This document shows, in pieces, positions 1 through 6,639 of a stretch of DNA of 64,000 nt; position 1 is the first letter of the stretch, and each line of letters starts with the position of its first letter. Source of the stretch: Firmicutes bacterium AM55-24TS. Lineage in GTDB: Bacteria; Bacillota; Clostridia; UBA1381. A model generated the notes under the pieces. That model was not told the DNA's origin, searched no databases, and saw nothing but the letters and a program-made list of their open reading frames with translations. A program made the translations under genes and the position numbers. The stretch spans positions 1 through 64,000 of the forward strand of contig QTVU01000011.1 of assembly GCA_003460745.1 (NCBI GenBank). The letters run 5' to 3'.

Positions 1-169
1 TATTTGTAATCGTATTTTCCGTATAATCATATAATAAAATTCTTTTTGCAATTTCAACATTTCTATTCTTACGGACAATTTTATTCCATATGCGAAACAT
101 ATTGTATGTAGGAAAATAAGACGGATTATCTCTGTTAAGTGTAAGACAAAAACTCATCATTAAGTACAT
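1..169 (-). CDS. Partial open frame of unknown function at window edge
   Basis: An open minus-strand frame runs from an ATG at 169 (further ATGs at 160 and 157) off the left edge, giving about 56 residues rich in Asn, Arg, Ile and Tyr. It contains the stretch YFPTYNMFRIWNKIVRKN. I do not recognise a family. No clear Shine-Dalgarno sequence precedes any candidate ATG, so this may be the start of a real gene, a remnant, or chance. It lies beside a truncated transposase start, so this could be a decayed mobile-element border. Confidence 0.25.
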   Translation of the reverse strand, partial: MYLMMSFCLTLNRDNPSYFPTYNMFRIWNKIVRKNRNVEIAKRILLYDYTENTITN

Positions 170-316
170 TTATTGTATCATATTGCGTTGAAATAATCAA
201 GCGTAGTGTATAAAGTCATCTTGAATTTGCAATATAAGTTCAACGAGCAAAAATAACTCAAAGGAAAAATTCGGTATAATAGAATTGCAACGATTATTAG
301 TGAAAGGATAAGCTCT

Positions 317-418
317 ATGGATCACTATACACAGGTTGGTACAAAAGAACGAGAAAAGATACTATTTTTCTCTAAAATGTATTTAAAACATATTGAAAAA
401 AATGTTGTTATATGTTAA
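317..418 (+). pseudogene. Truncated IS30-family transposase N-terminus
   Basis: A 33-codon frame has a good ribosome binding site (AAAGGA at 303-308). It begins MDHYTQVGTKEREKILFF, which resembles the first residues of IS30-family transposases (typically M-[DN]-x-Y-x-x-L-x-x-x-E-R). The resemblance stops there: the rest is not transposase-like and ends in TAA, so no helix-turn-helix or DDE domain remains. A TATAAT-like box in GGTATAATAG around 273-282 could be its old promoter. The family call rests only on the short N-terminal match. I read it as a left-end IS remnant, not a working gene. Confidence 0.4.
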
Positions 419-449
419 AATAAATTGTTAAAAGAAATGGAGGGAGAAC

Positions 450-1388
450 ATGAAAAAAGTTTTATATATTTTAATCGCAGCAATCTCGATAATGGCATTT
501 TCGGGGTGCGGGATGAAAAACACGGTACAGATTGGTACGGGTGATGTGAACGGTACATATTATGCTTACGGCACGGAGTTAGCGGAAATATTAAACAACA
601 ACAGTGATGTTTATTTTAAAGTACGAAAAACAGCAGGTTCTGCAGCAAATTTACGTTTAATATCTCAAGAATATGTTGACATTGCGTTTGTACAAAGTGA
701 TGTTATGAAAGACGCATACAACGGAACAGGATATTTTGACAAGGAATACAAAGGTTATTCGGCTATTGCCGGGTTATATACAGAGGCGATACAAGTGGCG
801 GTATTGAAAGATTCGGATATAAATTCAATAAGCGATTTATACGGAAAAAGCGTGTCGCTTGGAGAAAAAGAATCGGGTGTATTACAAAATTCAAAACAAA
901 TATTATCGGCATACGGTTTAAACGAAAGTATGGTTGACGCTAAGTATTTATCATACACTGACGCAGCAAAAGCGGTGAAAAACGAAAATCTTGACGCATT
1001 TTTCTGTACAGCCGGAACACCGACTCGTGCAATAACAGAAATTTCAGACGATATAAAGCTTATCCCTATTGACGGAACTGTTGCGGACAGACTTACAGAG
1101 CAATACAACGGATATGTAAAACATACAATAAAAGCAAACACATATGACGGACAAACAGAAGATATTGAGACACTCGGTGTGAAAATGGTACTGATTGCGA
1201 GTGACAAGATGTCAGACGACAGAGTAAAGTCAATCACAAAAAACATCTTCGACAACAGCAACAAGTTTGGTTTTGCCAAAGATGATACATTCGATATGAA
1301 CTTTGCAACAGAAAATGTTACTATACCGTTCCACAAAGGTGCAAGCGAATATTATGCGGAAAACGGAGTAAATGTTGCAACAAAATAA
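450..1388 (+). CDS. TAXI-family TRAP-type solute-binding lipoprotein
   Basis: A 312-residue extracytoplasmic binding protein. Residues 1-20 form a lipoprotein signal with lipobox FSGC, so it should be lipid-anchored outside the membrane. The mature part starts VQIGTGDVNGTYYAYG, the typical opening of TAXI (TRAP-associated extracytoplasmic immunogenic) proteins, followed by the family features TAGSAANLRL and DIAFVQSD. TAXI proteins bind organic acids such as glutamate or 2-oxoglutarate. They normally feed a fused TRAP 4TM-12TM permease, but none is present here. Instead a GltS-type permease follows after about 20 bases, suggesting the two act together. A strong AGGGAG site precedes the ATG. 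Confidence 0.88.
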   Translation: MKKVLYILIAAISIMAFSGCGMKNTVQIGTGDVNGTYYAYGTELAEILNNNSDVYFKVRKTAGSAANLRLISQEYVDIAFVQSDVMKDAYNGTGYFDKEYKGYSAIAGLYTEAIQVAVLKDSDINSISDLYGKSVSLGEKESGVLQNSKQILSAYGLNESMVDAKYLSYTDAAKAVKNENLDAFFCTAGTPTRAITEISDDIKLIPIDGTVADRLTEQYNGYVKHTIKANTYDGQTEDIETLGVKMVLIASDKMSDDRVKSITKNIFDNSNKFGFAKDDTFDMNFATENVTIPFHKGASEYYAENGVNVATK

Positions 1389-1410
1389 ATAAAAAGGGGA
1401 AATGCAAAAC

Positions 1411-2601
1411 ATGAATCAGATTTCTTTAGATATGTACCAAACGCTTGGTATGGCGGTTGCGGTATTGTTTTTGGGAGCGTTTTTGAAAAAACGTATAAAA
1501 TTCCTTGAAACATTTTGTATTCCGTCACCGGTTGTCGGAGGATTGATATTTGCGATTGTTTCGTGTATACTGTATGCGACAGGAATTTTGGAAATATCAT
1601 TTGACGAAACACTTAAAAATGTATGTATGGTAATATTTTTCACGTCGGTAGGATTTCAAGCCAACTTGAAAGTATTAAAAAGCGGCGGACTAAGCCTTGT
1701 GGTATTTTTAGTTTGCGTAATAGTGCTTATTATAAGCCAAAACCTTGTTTCGGTAGGATTGGCAAAGTTGGTCGGGGTAAGTCCGCTTATAGGACTTAGC
1801 ACAGGTTCAATACCTATGGTCGGCGGACACGGTACAGCCGGAGCATTCGGACCTGTACTTGAGGACTTAGGAATCTCGGGTGCGTCAACACTTTGTACAG
1901 CGGCGGCAACATTCGGATTGGTAGCCGGCTCACTTATGGGCGGTCCTATTGGCAGACGACTTATATTAAAGCACGACCTTTTAAAAACTGCCGTTATGGA
2001 AGATGACGCAACACTTGTTGAGGATGAAAAGAAACACAAGAGAAGTGTAAGTATGTATGCACCTGCAACATATCAAATTGCCATAGCAATGGGACTGGGA
2101 ACGATTGTTTCGTGGGCACTGAGCAAAACAGGAATGACCTTTCCAATATACATAGGTGCAATGATAGTTGCGGCGGCAATGCGAAACATAAGCGAACACA
2201 CAAACCTCTTCACCGTAAATATGGGTGAAATAAATGATATAGGTGGTATATGTCTTTCATTGTTCTTGGGCATAGCAATGATTACATTGAAATTATGGCA
2301 ACTTGCATCATTGGCACTTCCGCTATTGATACTTCTTGCAGGACAAGTTGCGTTGATGTTTGTATTTACGTATTTCGTTCTATTTAACGTAATGGGCAGA
2401 AATTATGACGCGGCAGTGCTTGCGGCAGGTACTTGCGGTTTCGGAATGGGCGCAACACCTAATGCAATGGCAAATATGCAGGCACTTACAGAAAAATATG
2501 TGCCGTCAGTAAAGGCATACTTGCTTGTACCGATTATAGGCAGTATGTTTGCAGACTTTTTAAATAGTTTAACAATAACTTTCTTTATAAATTTGTTCTA
2601 A
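1411..2601 (+). CDS. gltS: GltS-type sodium/glutamate symporter
   Basis: A polytopic membrane protein of about 396 residues in the ESS (glutamate:Na+ symporter, GltS) family. Inverted-repeat hairpin motifs are visible: GSIPMVGGHGTAGAFGP in the first half and AGTCGFGMGATPNAMANM in the second, both hallmarks of GltS. The ATG at 1402 sits only one base from the AAAGGGGA ribosome site, so the ATG at 1411 (MNQISLDMYQ) is the better start. It lies directly downstream of the TAXI lipoprotein and almost certainly shares its mRNA. Known GltS proteins work without a binding protein, so the pairing is unusual. The substrate is probably glutamate or a related dicarboxylate (inferred). Confidence 0.9.
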   Translation: MNQISLDMYQTLGMAVAVLFLGAFLKKRIKFLETFCIPSPVVGGLIFAIVSCILYATGILEISFDETLKNVCMVIFFTSVGFQANLKVLKSGGLSLVVFLVCVIVLIISQNLVSVGLAKLVGVSPLIGLSTGSIPMVGGHGTAGAFGPVLEDLGISGASTLCTAAATFGLVAGSLMGGPIGRRLILKHDLLKTAVMEDDATLVEDEKKHKRSVSMYAPATYQIAIAMGLGTIVSWALSKTGMTFPIYIGAMIVAAAMRNISEHTNLFTVNMGEINDIGGICLSLFLGIAMITLKLWQLASLALPLLILLAGQVALMFVFTYFVLFNVMGRNYDAAVLAAGTCGFGMGATPNAMANMQALTEKYVPSVKAYLLVPIIGSMFADFLNSLTITFFINLF

Positions 2602-2623
2602 GAGTGATATGGAGGGATTTATT

Positions 2624-2791
2624 ATGAAAAAGAAACCATTTATAACAGTTGAAACAGAAAATCTTGCAGTACCGGAAGTTCACATCGACAAAGAAGATGT
2701 AGAAGAAACAACCGATACGGACGATACAGAAACCATTACATATGACAACGTGGCAGTGCCGGAAATACATATAAAACGTAAAAATAAATAG
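2624..2791 (+). CDS. Small acidic protein with a duplicated motif
   Basis: A 55-residue protein beginning MKKKPFITVETENLAVPEV. An upstream in-frame ATG at 2609 is part of the GGAGGG ribosome binding site, so 2624 is the start. It contains an imperfect internal duplication, NLAVPEVHIDK and NVAVPEIHIKR, separated by an acidic Thr/Asp/Glu-rich spacer. There is no signal peptide, membrane segment or Cys. It follows gltS by 22 bases and probably shares the transcript with the transporter. I do not recognise a family. It could be a small partner of the transporter or an unrelated peptide. Confidence 0.6.
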   Translation: MKKKPFITVETENLAVPEVHIDKEDVEETTDTDDTETITYDNVAVPEIHIKRKNK

Positions 2792-2883
2792 TAGATTTTC
2801 ACATTTTACTTATAAAATGAATAGAAAACCATAAAAAGCATATTATAAATTCATACAGAAAAAACTTTACGGAGGATATAAGT

Positions 2884-4055
2884 ATGAAGAAAGTAATATG
2901 CTTTTTTATTTGCGTATGTTTTATGATGCATAGTGTTGTTGTATTTGCCGAGGCAATACCGATTTAGGACTTAATGCAAAATCAGCAATACTTATGGAGG
3001 AATCGACAGGTAATATACTTTATGAAAGCAATCCCGACGAGAGATTACCTATTGCAAGCGTTACAAAAGTTATGACTATGCTCCTTATAATGGAGGCTGT
3101 TGACAGTGGAAAGATAAGCCTTGACGATATGGTCACTGTAAGTGAAAATGCAATGAGTTACGGCGGAAGTACAATGTTTTTGGAAACAGGAGAACAACTT
3201 ACTGTAAATGATATGCTGAAAGGTATTGCGGTTGCAAGTGCGAATGACGGTTGTGTGGCAATGGCAGAACATCTTGCAGGCAGTGAAAGTGCGTTTGTGG
3301 ATATGATGAATGAAAAGGCGAAGAAACTCGGTATGGAAAATACTCATTTTATGAACACAAACGGACTTGATGAAGATGACCATTATTCAAGTGCAAGAGA
3401 TGTTGCGATAATGTCAAGGGAATTGATGAAACATGAAACGATTTTCAATTACACGTCAATATGGATGGACACACTTCGCGGTGGAAAGTTCCAGCTTGCG
3501 AACACAAATAAATTGATACGTTTTTATGACGGCGCAAACGGACTGAAAACAGGCTCAACATCAAAGGCACTATGTTGTTTGAGTGCGGCGGCAAAAAGAA
3601 ATGATATGCAGCTTATAGCCGTTGTACTCGGTGCACCGACTTCAGCAGAAAGATTTGCGTCAGCAAAATCACTTCTTGATTACGGATTTGCAAATTATGC
3701 GGTAAACACACAAATAACCGCCGGAGATGAAGTGCAGAAAATAGCGGTTGAAAAGGGCGTAGACGAAGAAGTGGGCGTTGTTGCAGGTGACAGCTGCTCA
3801 ACGCTTATGAAAAAAGGACAAGAGGACAATATTACCAAGGAAATAAAAATAGACGAAACGATTACCGCACCGATAGAGGCAGGACAAAAAATAGGAACTA
3901 TGACAATAAGCCGTGACGGTGAAGTTATAGCGGATATTGATTTGAATGCGTCGTCGACAGTTGAGAAAAAGGGAATAGGACTTATAATAAAAGACTTTTT
4001 CGCAACTATTTTCTTCGGAAGCAATAACGATACAGAAGAAAACAGCGATATTTAA
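2884..4055 (+). pseudogene. D-alanyl-D-alanine carboxypeptidase (DacF/PBP5-like), frameshifted
   Basis: A GGAGG site at 2871-2875 and ATG at 2884 start a signal peptide (MKKVICFFICVCFMMHSVVV, then FAEA). That frame hits TAG at 2965-2967. The mature protein continues one frame back from GAT at 2961 (DLGLNAKSAILMEESTG). One missing base near 2958-2961, for example CCGGAT read as CCGAT, explains the break. Downstream, all peptidase S11 motifs are intact: SVTK (SxxK), SAN (SxN) and KTG, then a C-terminal beta domain and an amphipathic tail (IIKDFFATIFF) typical of low-molecular-weight PBPs. The product would trim stem peptides in peptidoglycan. Without the signal peptide, the frame from 2994 would not be exported. 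It may be a sequencing error. Confidence 0.8.
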
Positions 4056-4073
4056 AAAAATATAATAAAATTG

Positions 4074-4102
4074 TTGACAAAATAATTTATGTATGGTAGT
4101 AT
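4074..4102 (+). promoter_or_regulatory. Sigma-A promoter for DUF2325 cluster
   Basis: TTGACA at 4074-4079 and TAGTAT at 4097-4102 are separated by 17 bases. A 30-bp palindrome begins at the next base, so a bound regulator would block RNA polymerase. Confidence 0.75.
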
Positions 4103-4132
4103 ATATATGGTTAGTAGAAACTAACCATATAT
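4103..4132 (+). promoter_or_regulatory. Perfect 13+4+13 palindromic operator
   Basis: Two perfect 13-base arms (left arm ATATATGGTTAGT) surround the spacer AGAA. It sits at the predicted transcription start of the DUF2325/DUF3793/flavodoxin cluster. The core GGTTAGT/ACTAACC is close to known DtxR/IdeR-type boxes (TTAGGTTAG...CTAACCTAA), suggesting an iron- or manganese-sensing repressor. That assignment is inferred. Confidence 0.6.
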
Positions 4133-4143
4133 TTTAATCTGCC

Positions 4144-4159
4144 GTTAGTTTATGCTAAC
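4144..4159 (+). promoter_or_regulatory. Second TTAG...CTAA half-palindrome
   Basis: GTTAG and CTAAC arms separated by six bases, just upstream of the DUF2325 ribosome binding site. It matches the core of the perfect palindrome at 4103-4132 and is probably a second site for the same regulator. Confidence 0.45.
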
Positions 4160-4180
4160 TAAGAATAAGAGGTGTGTTAA

Positions 4181-4471
4181 GTGAGTATTGTAATAGTAGG
4201 CGGTCACGACAGAATGCACTGCCGATATAAAGAAATATGCAAAAAATTCGGATGTAAATGTAAAGTGTTTACGCAATGTCCTGCGGATTTTAAAAATCAG
4301 ATAGGCAATCCGGATATAGTTATTGTGTTCACAGGAACGGTAGCACATAAAATGGTAAGAGTTGCATCAGGTCAGGCTGAAAAGTCGGGTGCAATTATAA
4401 AGCATTGTAATTCGTCAAGTGCTTGTGCATTGAATGATGCACTTACAGAATGTTTCTGCAAAGCAGTATAA
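4181..4471 (+). CDS. DUF2325 domain protein
   Basis: A 96-residue cytoplasmic protein starting at GTG (AAGAGGTG at 4167-4174 is the ribosome site). It opens MSIVIVGGHDRMHCRYKEI and has the DUF2325 pattern: a Rossmann-like GGHD start, a central IVIVFTGTVAHKM strand and a C-terminal KHCNSSSACAL segment. Several cysteines (C14, C22, C26, C33 and more near the end) could bind metal or sense redox state. The biochemical function of DUF2325 is not established. Position behind a palindromic operator and ahead of DUF3793 and flavodoxin genes suggests a role under metal limitation. Confidence 0.8.
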   Translation: MSIVIVGGHDRMHCRYKEICKKFGCKCKVFTQCPADFKNQIGNPDIVIVFTGTVAHKMVRVASGQAEKSGAIIKHCNSSSACALNDALTECFCKAV

Positions 4472-4488
4472 ATATTTTTAATACTGGG

Positions 4489-4502
4489 TTAGTTTAAACT
4501 AA
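4489..4502 (+). promoter_or_regulatory. Perfect 14-bp TTAGTTT/AAACTAA palindrome between DUF2325 and DUF3793
   Basis: TTAGTTTAAACTAA is a perfect palindrome in the 49-base gap before the DUF3793 gene. It shares the TTAG...CTAA core with the operators upstream of DUF2325 and upstream of the HMA protein at 18345. It may add an internal control point. Confidence 0.5.
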
Positions 4503-4520
4503 TCATAAAGGAGAAAAATT

Positions 4521-5090
4521 ATGCCGACAGAATATATTTTAGCATATCATTGTGCACCGGCATTTGCGGGTATAAAACCGTCTAATATAGCCTCGTGCAG
4601 TAAGCATGAAAATCCGAATATAACCGTTCAGATAAAAATGCTTAACGAAAAGCTTAATAAAAACGATATTTACATAGATGTTTTGTGCGAATGTGGTGAA
4701 CGTGTGCTTTTGATGGTGTATCGAAAACAGAAATTGTGCGAATACTTGCAAAGCGATGATATAAAATCATTTTTGTGCGATAACGGTTATCCAAAAGAGT
4801 TTTCATTAATAAAATATTTGGCAATACTAAAGTCAAGGATATATGCACAAAGATTGATGAACAAGGAATTTCCGCACGAAATCGGAGCATTTCTCGGTTA
4901 TCCTTTGCATGATATATACGGTTTTATAAATCATAAACACCAAGGCTGTCTTTTGACAGGTGAATGGAAAGTTTATGAGAACACAGAGCAAGCAAAAAAA
5001 TTATTCTGTCGTTATAATAAATGCCGTAAGGCAGTAATTAAAAGAATTAATGAGGGAAGAACTCTAACAGATTTATTTTGTATAGCATAA
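4521..5090 (+). CDS. DUF3793 family protein
   Basis: A 189-residue soluble protein with an AAAGGAG site before the ATG. The pattern YHCAPAFAGIKPSNI at the N-terminus, a central CECGERVLLMVYR strand, the segment FPHEIGAFLGYPLHDIYGFI and a C-terminal KLFCRYNKCRKA are characteristic of DUF3793, found in anaerobic Firmicutes and often next to flavodoxins and iron-transport genes. No enzymatic role is known. The Cys-rich C-terminus could bind metal. It is co-directional with DUF2325 and flavodoxin and probably co-regulated with them. Confidence 0.8.
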   Translation: MPTEYILAYHCAPAFAGIKPSNIASCSKHENPNITVQIKMLNEKLNKNDIYIDVLCECGERVLLMVYRKQKLCEYLQSDDIKSFLCDNGYPKEFSLIKYLAILKSRIYAQRLMNKEFPHEIGAFLGYPLHDIYGFINHKHQGCLLTGEWKVYENTEQAKKLFCRYNKCRKAVIKRINEGRTLTDLFCIA

Positions 5091-5139
5091 CTGCAAAGGG
5101 CAGTTTGTTAATAATTATTTTTTGAGGAGGTTCATACAA

Positions 5140-5568
5140 ATGAGCAAAACAGCAATTATTTATTGGAGTGGAACAGGTAATACCGAGGCAATGGCAAATG
5201 CAATATTTGACGGCGCAAAAGAGGTTAATGCAGATACAAAACTATTTTCAGTTGACCAGATAACAGCTGACGAGGCAAAGGATTATAATAACTTGATTTT
5301 GGGTTGCCCTGCAATGGGTGCAGAGGAACTTGAAGAGGGTGAATTTGAACCGTTTTTCGCAGAACTTGAGGTTAATCTTTCGGGTAAAAATGTAGCATTG
5401 TTCGGCTCATACGGTTGGGGCGATGGTGAATGGATGCGTGAATGGGAAAAGAGAGTTACTGACGCAGGCGCAAAGCTTGCCAATGAAAGCGTAATCGTAA
5501 ATGATTCGCCTGATGAGGACGCTGTAACGGCGTGCAACGGTTTAGGTAAAATTGTAGCAACGCTATAA
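5140..5568 (+). CDS. Flavodoxin
   Basis: A 142-residue short-chain flavodoxin, an FMN-containing electron carrier that replaces ferredoxin when iron is scarce. The phosphate-binding loop WSGTGNTEAMA (residues 9-19) is intact, and the FMN-flanking loops MGAEELEEGEF and SYGWGDGEWMREW carry the expected aromatic residues. An upstream in-frame ATG at 5122 lies before the GAGGAGG ribosome site, so the start is 5140. It ends the DUF2325/DUF3793 cluster, and a strong terminator follows. Regulation by the upstream TTAG...CTAA operators would fit iron-limited expression. Confidence 0.92.
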   Translation: MSKTAIIYWSGTGNTEAMANAIFDGAKEVNADTKLFSVDQITADEAKDYNNLILGCPAMGAEELEEGEFEPFFAELEVNLSGKNVALFGSYGWGDGEWMREWEKRVTDAGAKLANESVIVNDSPDEDAVTACNGLGKIVATL

Positions 5569-5589
5569 TTAAATAGACTTCCCTAAGAG

Positions 5590-5632
5590 AAAAAATCTGA
5601 GTAGGTCATATTGGCTTGCTCAGATTTTTTTT
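5590..5632 (+). terminator. Rho-independent terminator after flavodoxin
   Basis: Perfect 12-base arms (AAAAAATCTGAG / CTCAGATTTTTT) with a 17-base loop and a T-run. It closes the flavodoxin cluster. Confidence 0.85.
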
Positions 5633-5644
5633 GCAAATAAATGC

Positions 5645-5673
5645 TTGTATTTTTATAGTATTTAGAATATAAT
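5645..5673 (+). promoter_or_regulatory. Promoter for ROK kinase and GH53
   Basis: TTGTAT at 5645-5650 and TATAAT at 5668-5673 have 17-base spacing, 26 bases before the kinase ATG. Confidence 0.55.
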
Positions 5674-5698
5674 ATAATAAAAAGTGCAGGTGAAGAAA

Positions 5699-6619
5699 AT
5701 GAAATATTACATAGGAATAGATTTAGGCGGTACAAATATTGCCGGCGGATTGGTTGATGAAAACGGCAAAATATTGAAAAAAATATCAGTACCGACAGAA
5801 GTTGAGAGAGGGGAAAATGCGATAATAGATAATATCGCCGATTTGTGCGGAAAAATTTGTGATGAAAGCAATATCAAGCTGTCGCAAGTTGAAAAAATAG
5901 GAATAGGAGTACCGGGAACGGTCGATTCCGAAAACGGAATGATTATGTTTGCGTGCAATCTTAATTTTAATAAAGTAAGTATAAAGCCGATTGAAGAAAA
6001 GTGCGGTGTATCGGTTAAAATATTGAATGACGCGGATGCGGCGGCATACGGTGAATATGTTGCGTCGGGAAGTAAGGCGGATAGCTTTATTTGTATAACT
6101 CTCGGAACGGGAATAGGCTCCGGGATTATAATAAACGGCAAGATATATAACGGTTTTAACGGTGCAGGCGGTGAAATCGGTCATACTACGTTGATAAAAG
6201 ACGGTGTACAATGCTCGTGCGGTCGAAAAGGGTGTTGGGAAAAATATGCGTCAGCTACCGCACTTGTTTCACAGACAAAAGCAGCGATAAAAAATAATCC
6301 CGAAAGCATAATGTCAAAAGAAACAGTTATAAACGGACAAACGGCTTTTCGTGCGGCTGATAAAGGCGATGAAACCGCATTAAAGGTTGTAGAAAAATAT
6401 ATTGAATACGTTGCAGAGGGATTGGTGAATGTAATTAATATATTCCAACCGAAAAAGGTTGTAATCGGCGGCGGTATCAGCCGAGAGGGTGAGCCGTTTA
6501 TAAGCAGAGTAAGAGAATTTGTTTATAAGTATGATTATAATAAATACCTTGATAAAACCGAAATAACCGCGGCAGAATTGTTTAACGATGCAGGTATCGT
6601 CGGTGCGGCATTATATTAA
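5699..6619 (+). CDS. ROK-family sugar kinase (glucokinase-like)
   Basis: A 306-residue cytoplasmic kinase. IGIDLGGTNIAGG (residues 5-17) is the ATP phosphate loop. LNDADAAAYGE carries the catalytic Asp. The ROK signature GGEIGHTT is followed by the zinc motif CSCGRKGCWEKYAS. An upstream in-frame GTG at 5684 overlaps the AGGTGAAG ribosome site, so ATG 5699 is chosen. ROK proteins without a DNA-binding domain, like this one, phosphorylate glucose, fructose or N-acetyl sugars. The exact substrate is not visible. It lies 20 bases before the GH53 galactanase and shares its promoter, so it may act on sugars released by that locus. Confidence 0.88.
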   Translation: MKYYIGIDLGGTNIAGGLVDENGKILKKISVPTEVERGENAIIDNIADLCGKICDESNIKLSQVEKIGIGVPGTVDSENGMIMFACNLNFNKVSIKPIEEKCGVSVKILNDADAAAYGEYVASGSKADSFICITLGTGIGSGIIINGKIYNGFNGAGGEIGHTTLIKDGVQCSCGRKGCWEKYASATALVSQTKAAIKNNPESIMSKETVINGQTAFRAADKGDETALKVVEKYIEYVAEGLVNVINIFQPKKVVIGGGISREGEPFISRVREFVYKYDYNKYLDKTEITAAELFNDAGIVGAALY

Positions 6620-6639
6620 TTAAATATAAGGAGAAGGAA

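Noticed and set aside
755..1336. Long open frame on the minus strand opposite the TAXI gene
   Set aside because: It is a shadow of a well-supported gene on the plus strand; it has no ribosome site and no recognisable motif.
2609..2791. Earlier start of the small repeat protein
   Set aside because: The ATG at 2609 is part of the GGAGGG ribosome site, so the start at 2624 is used.
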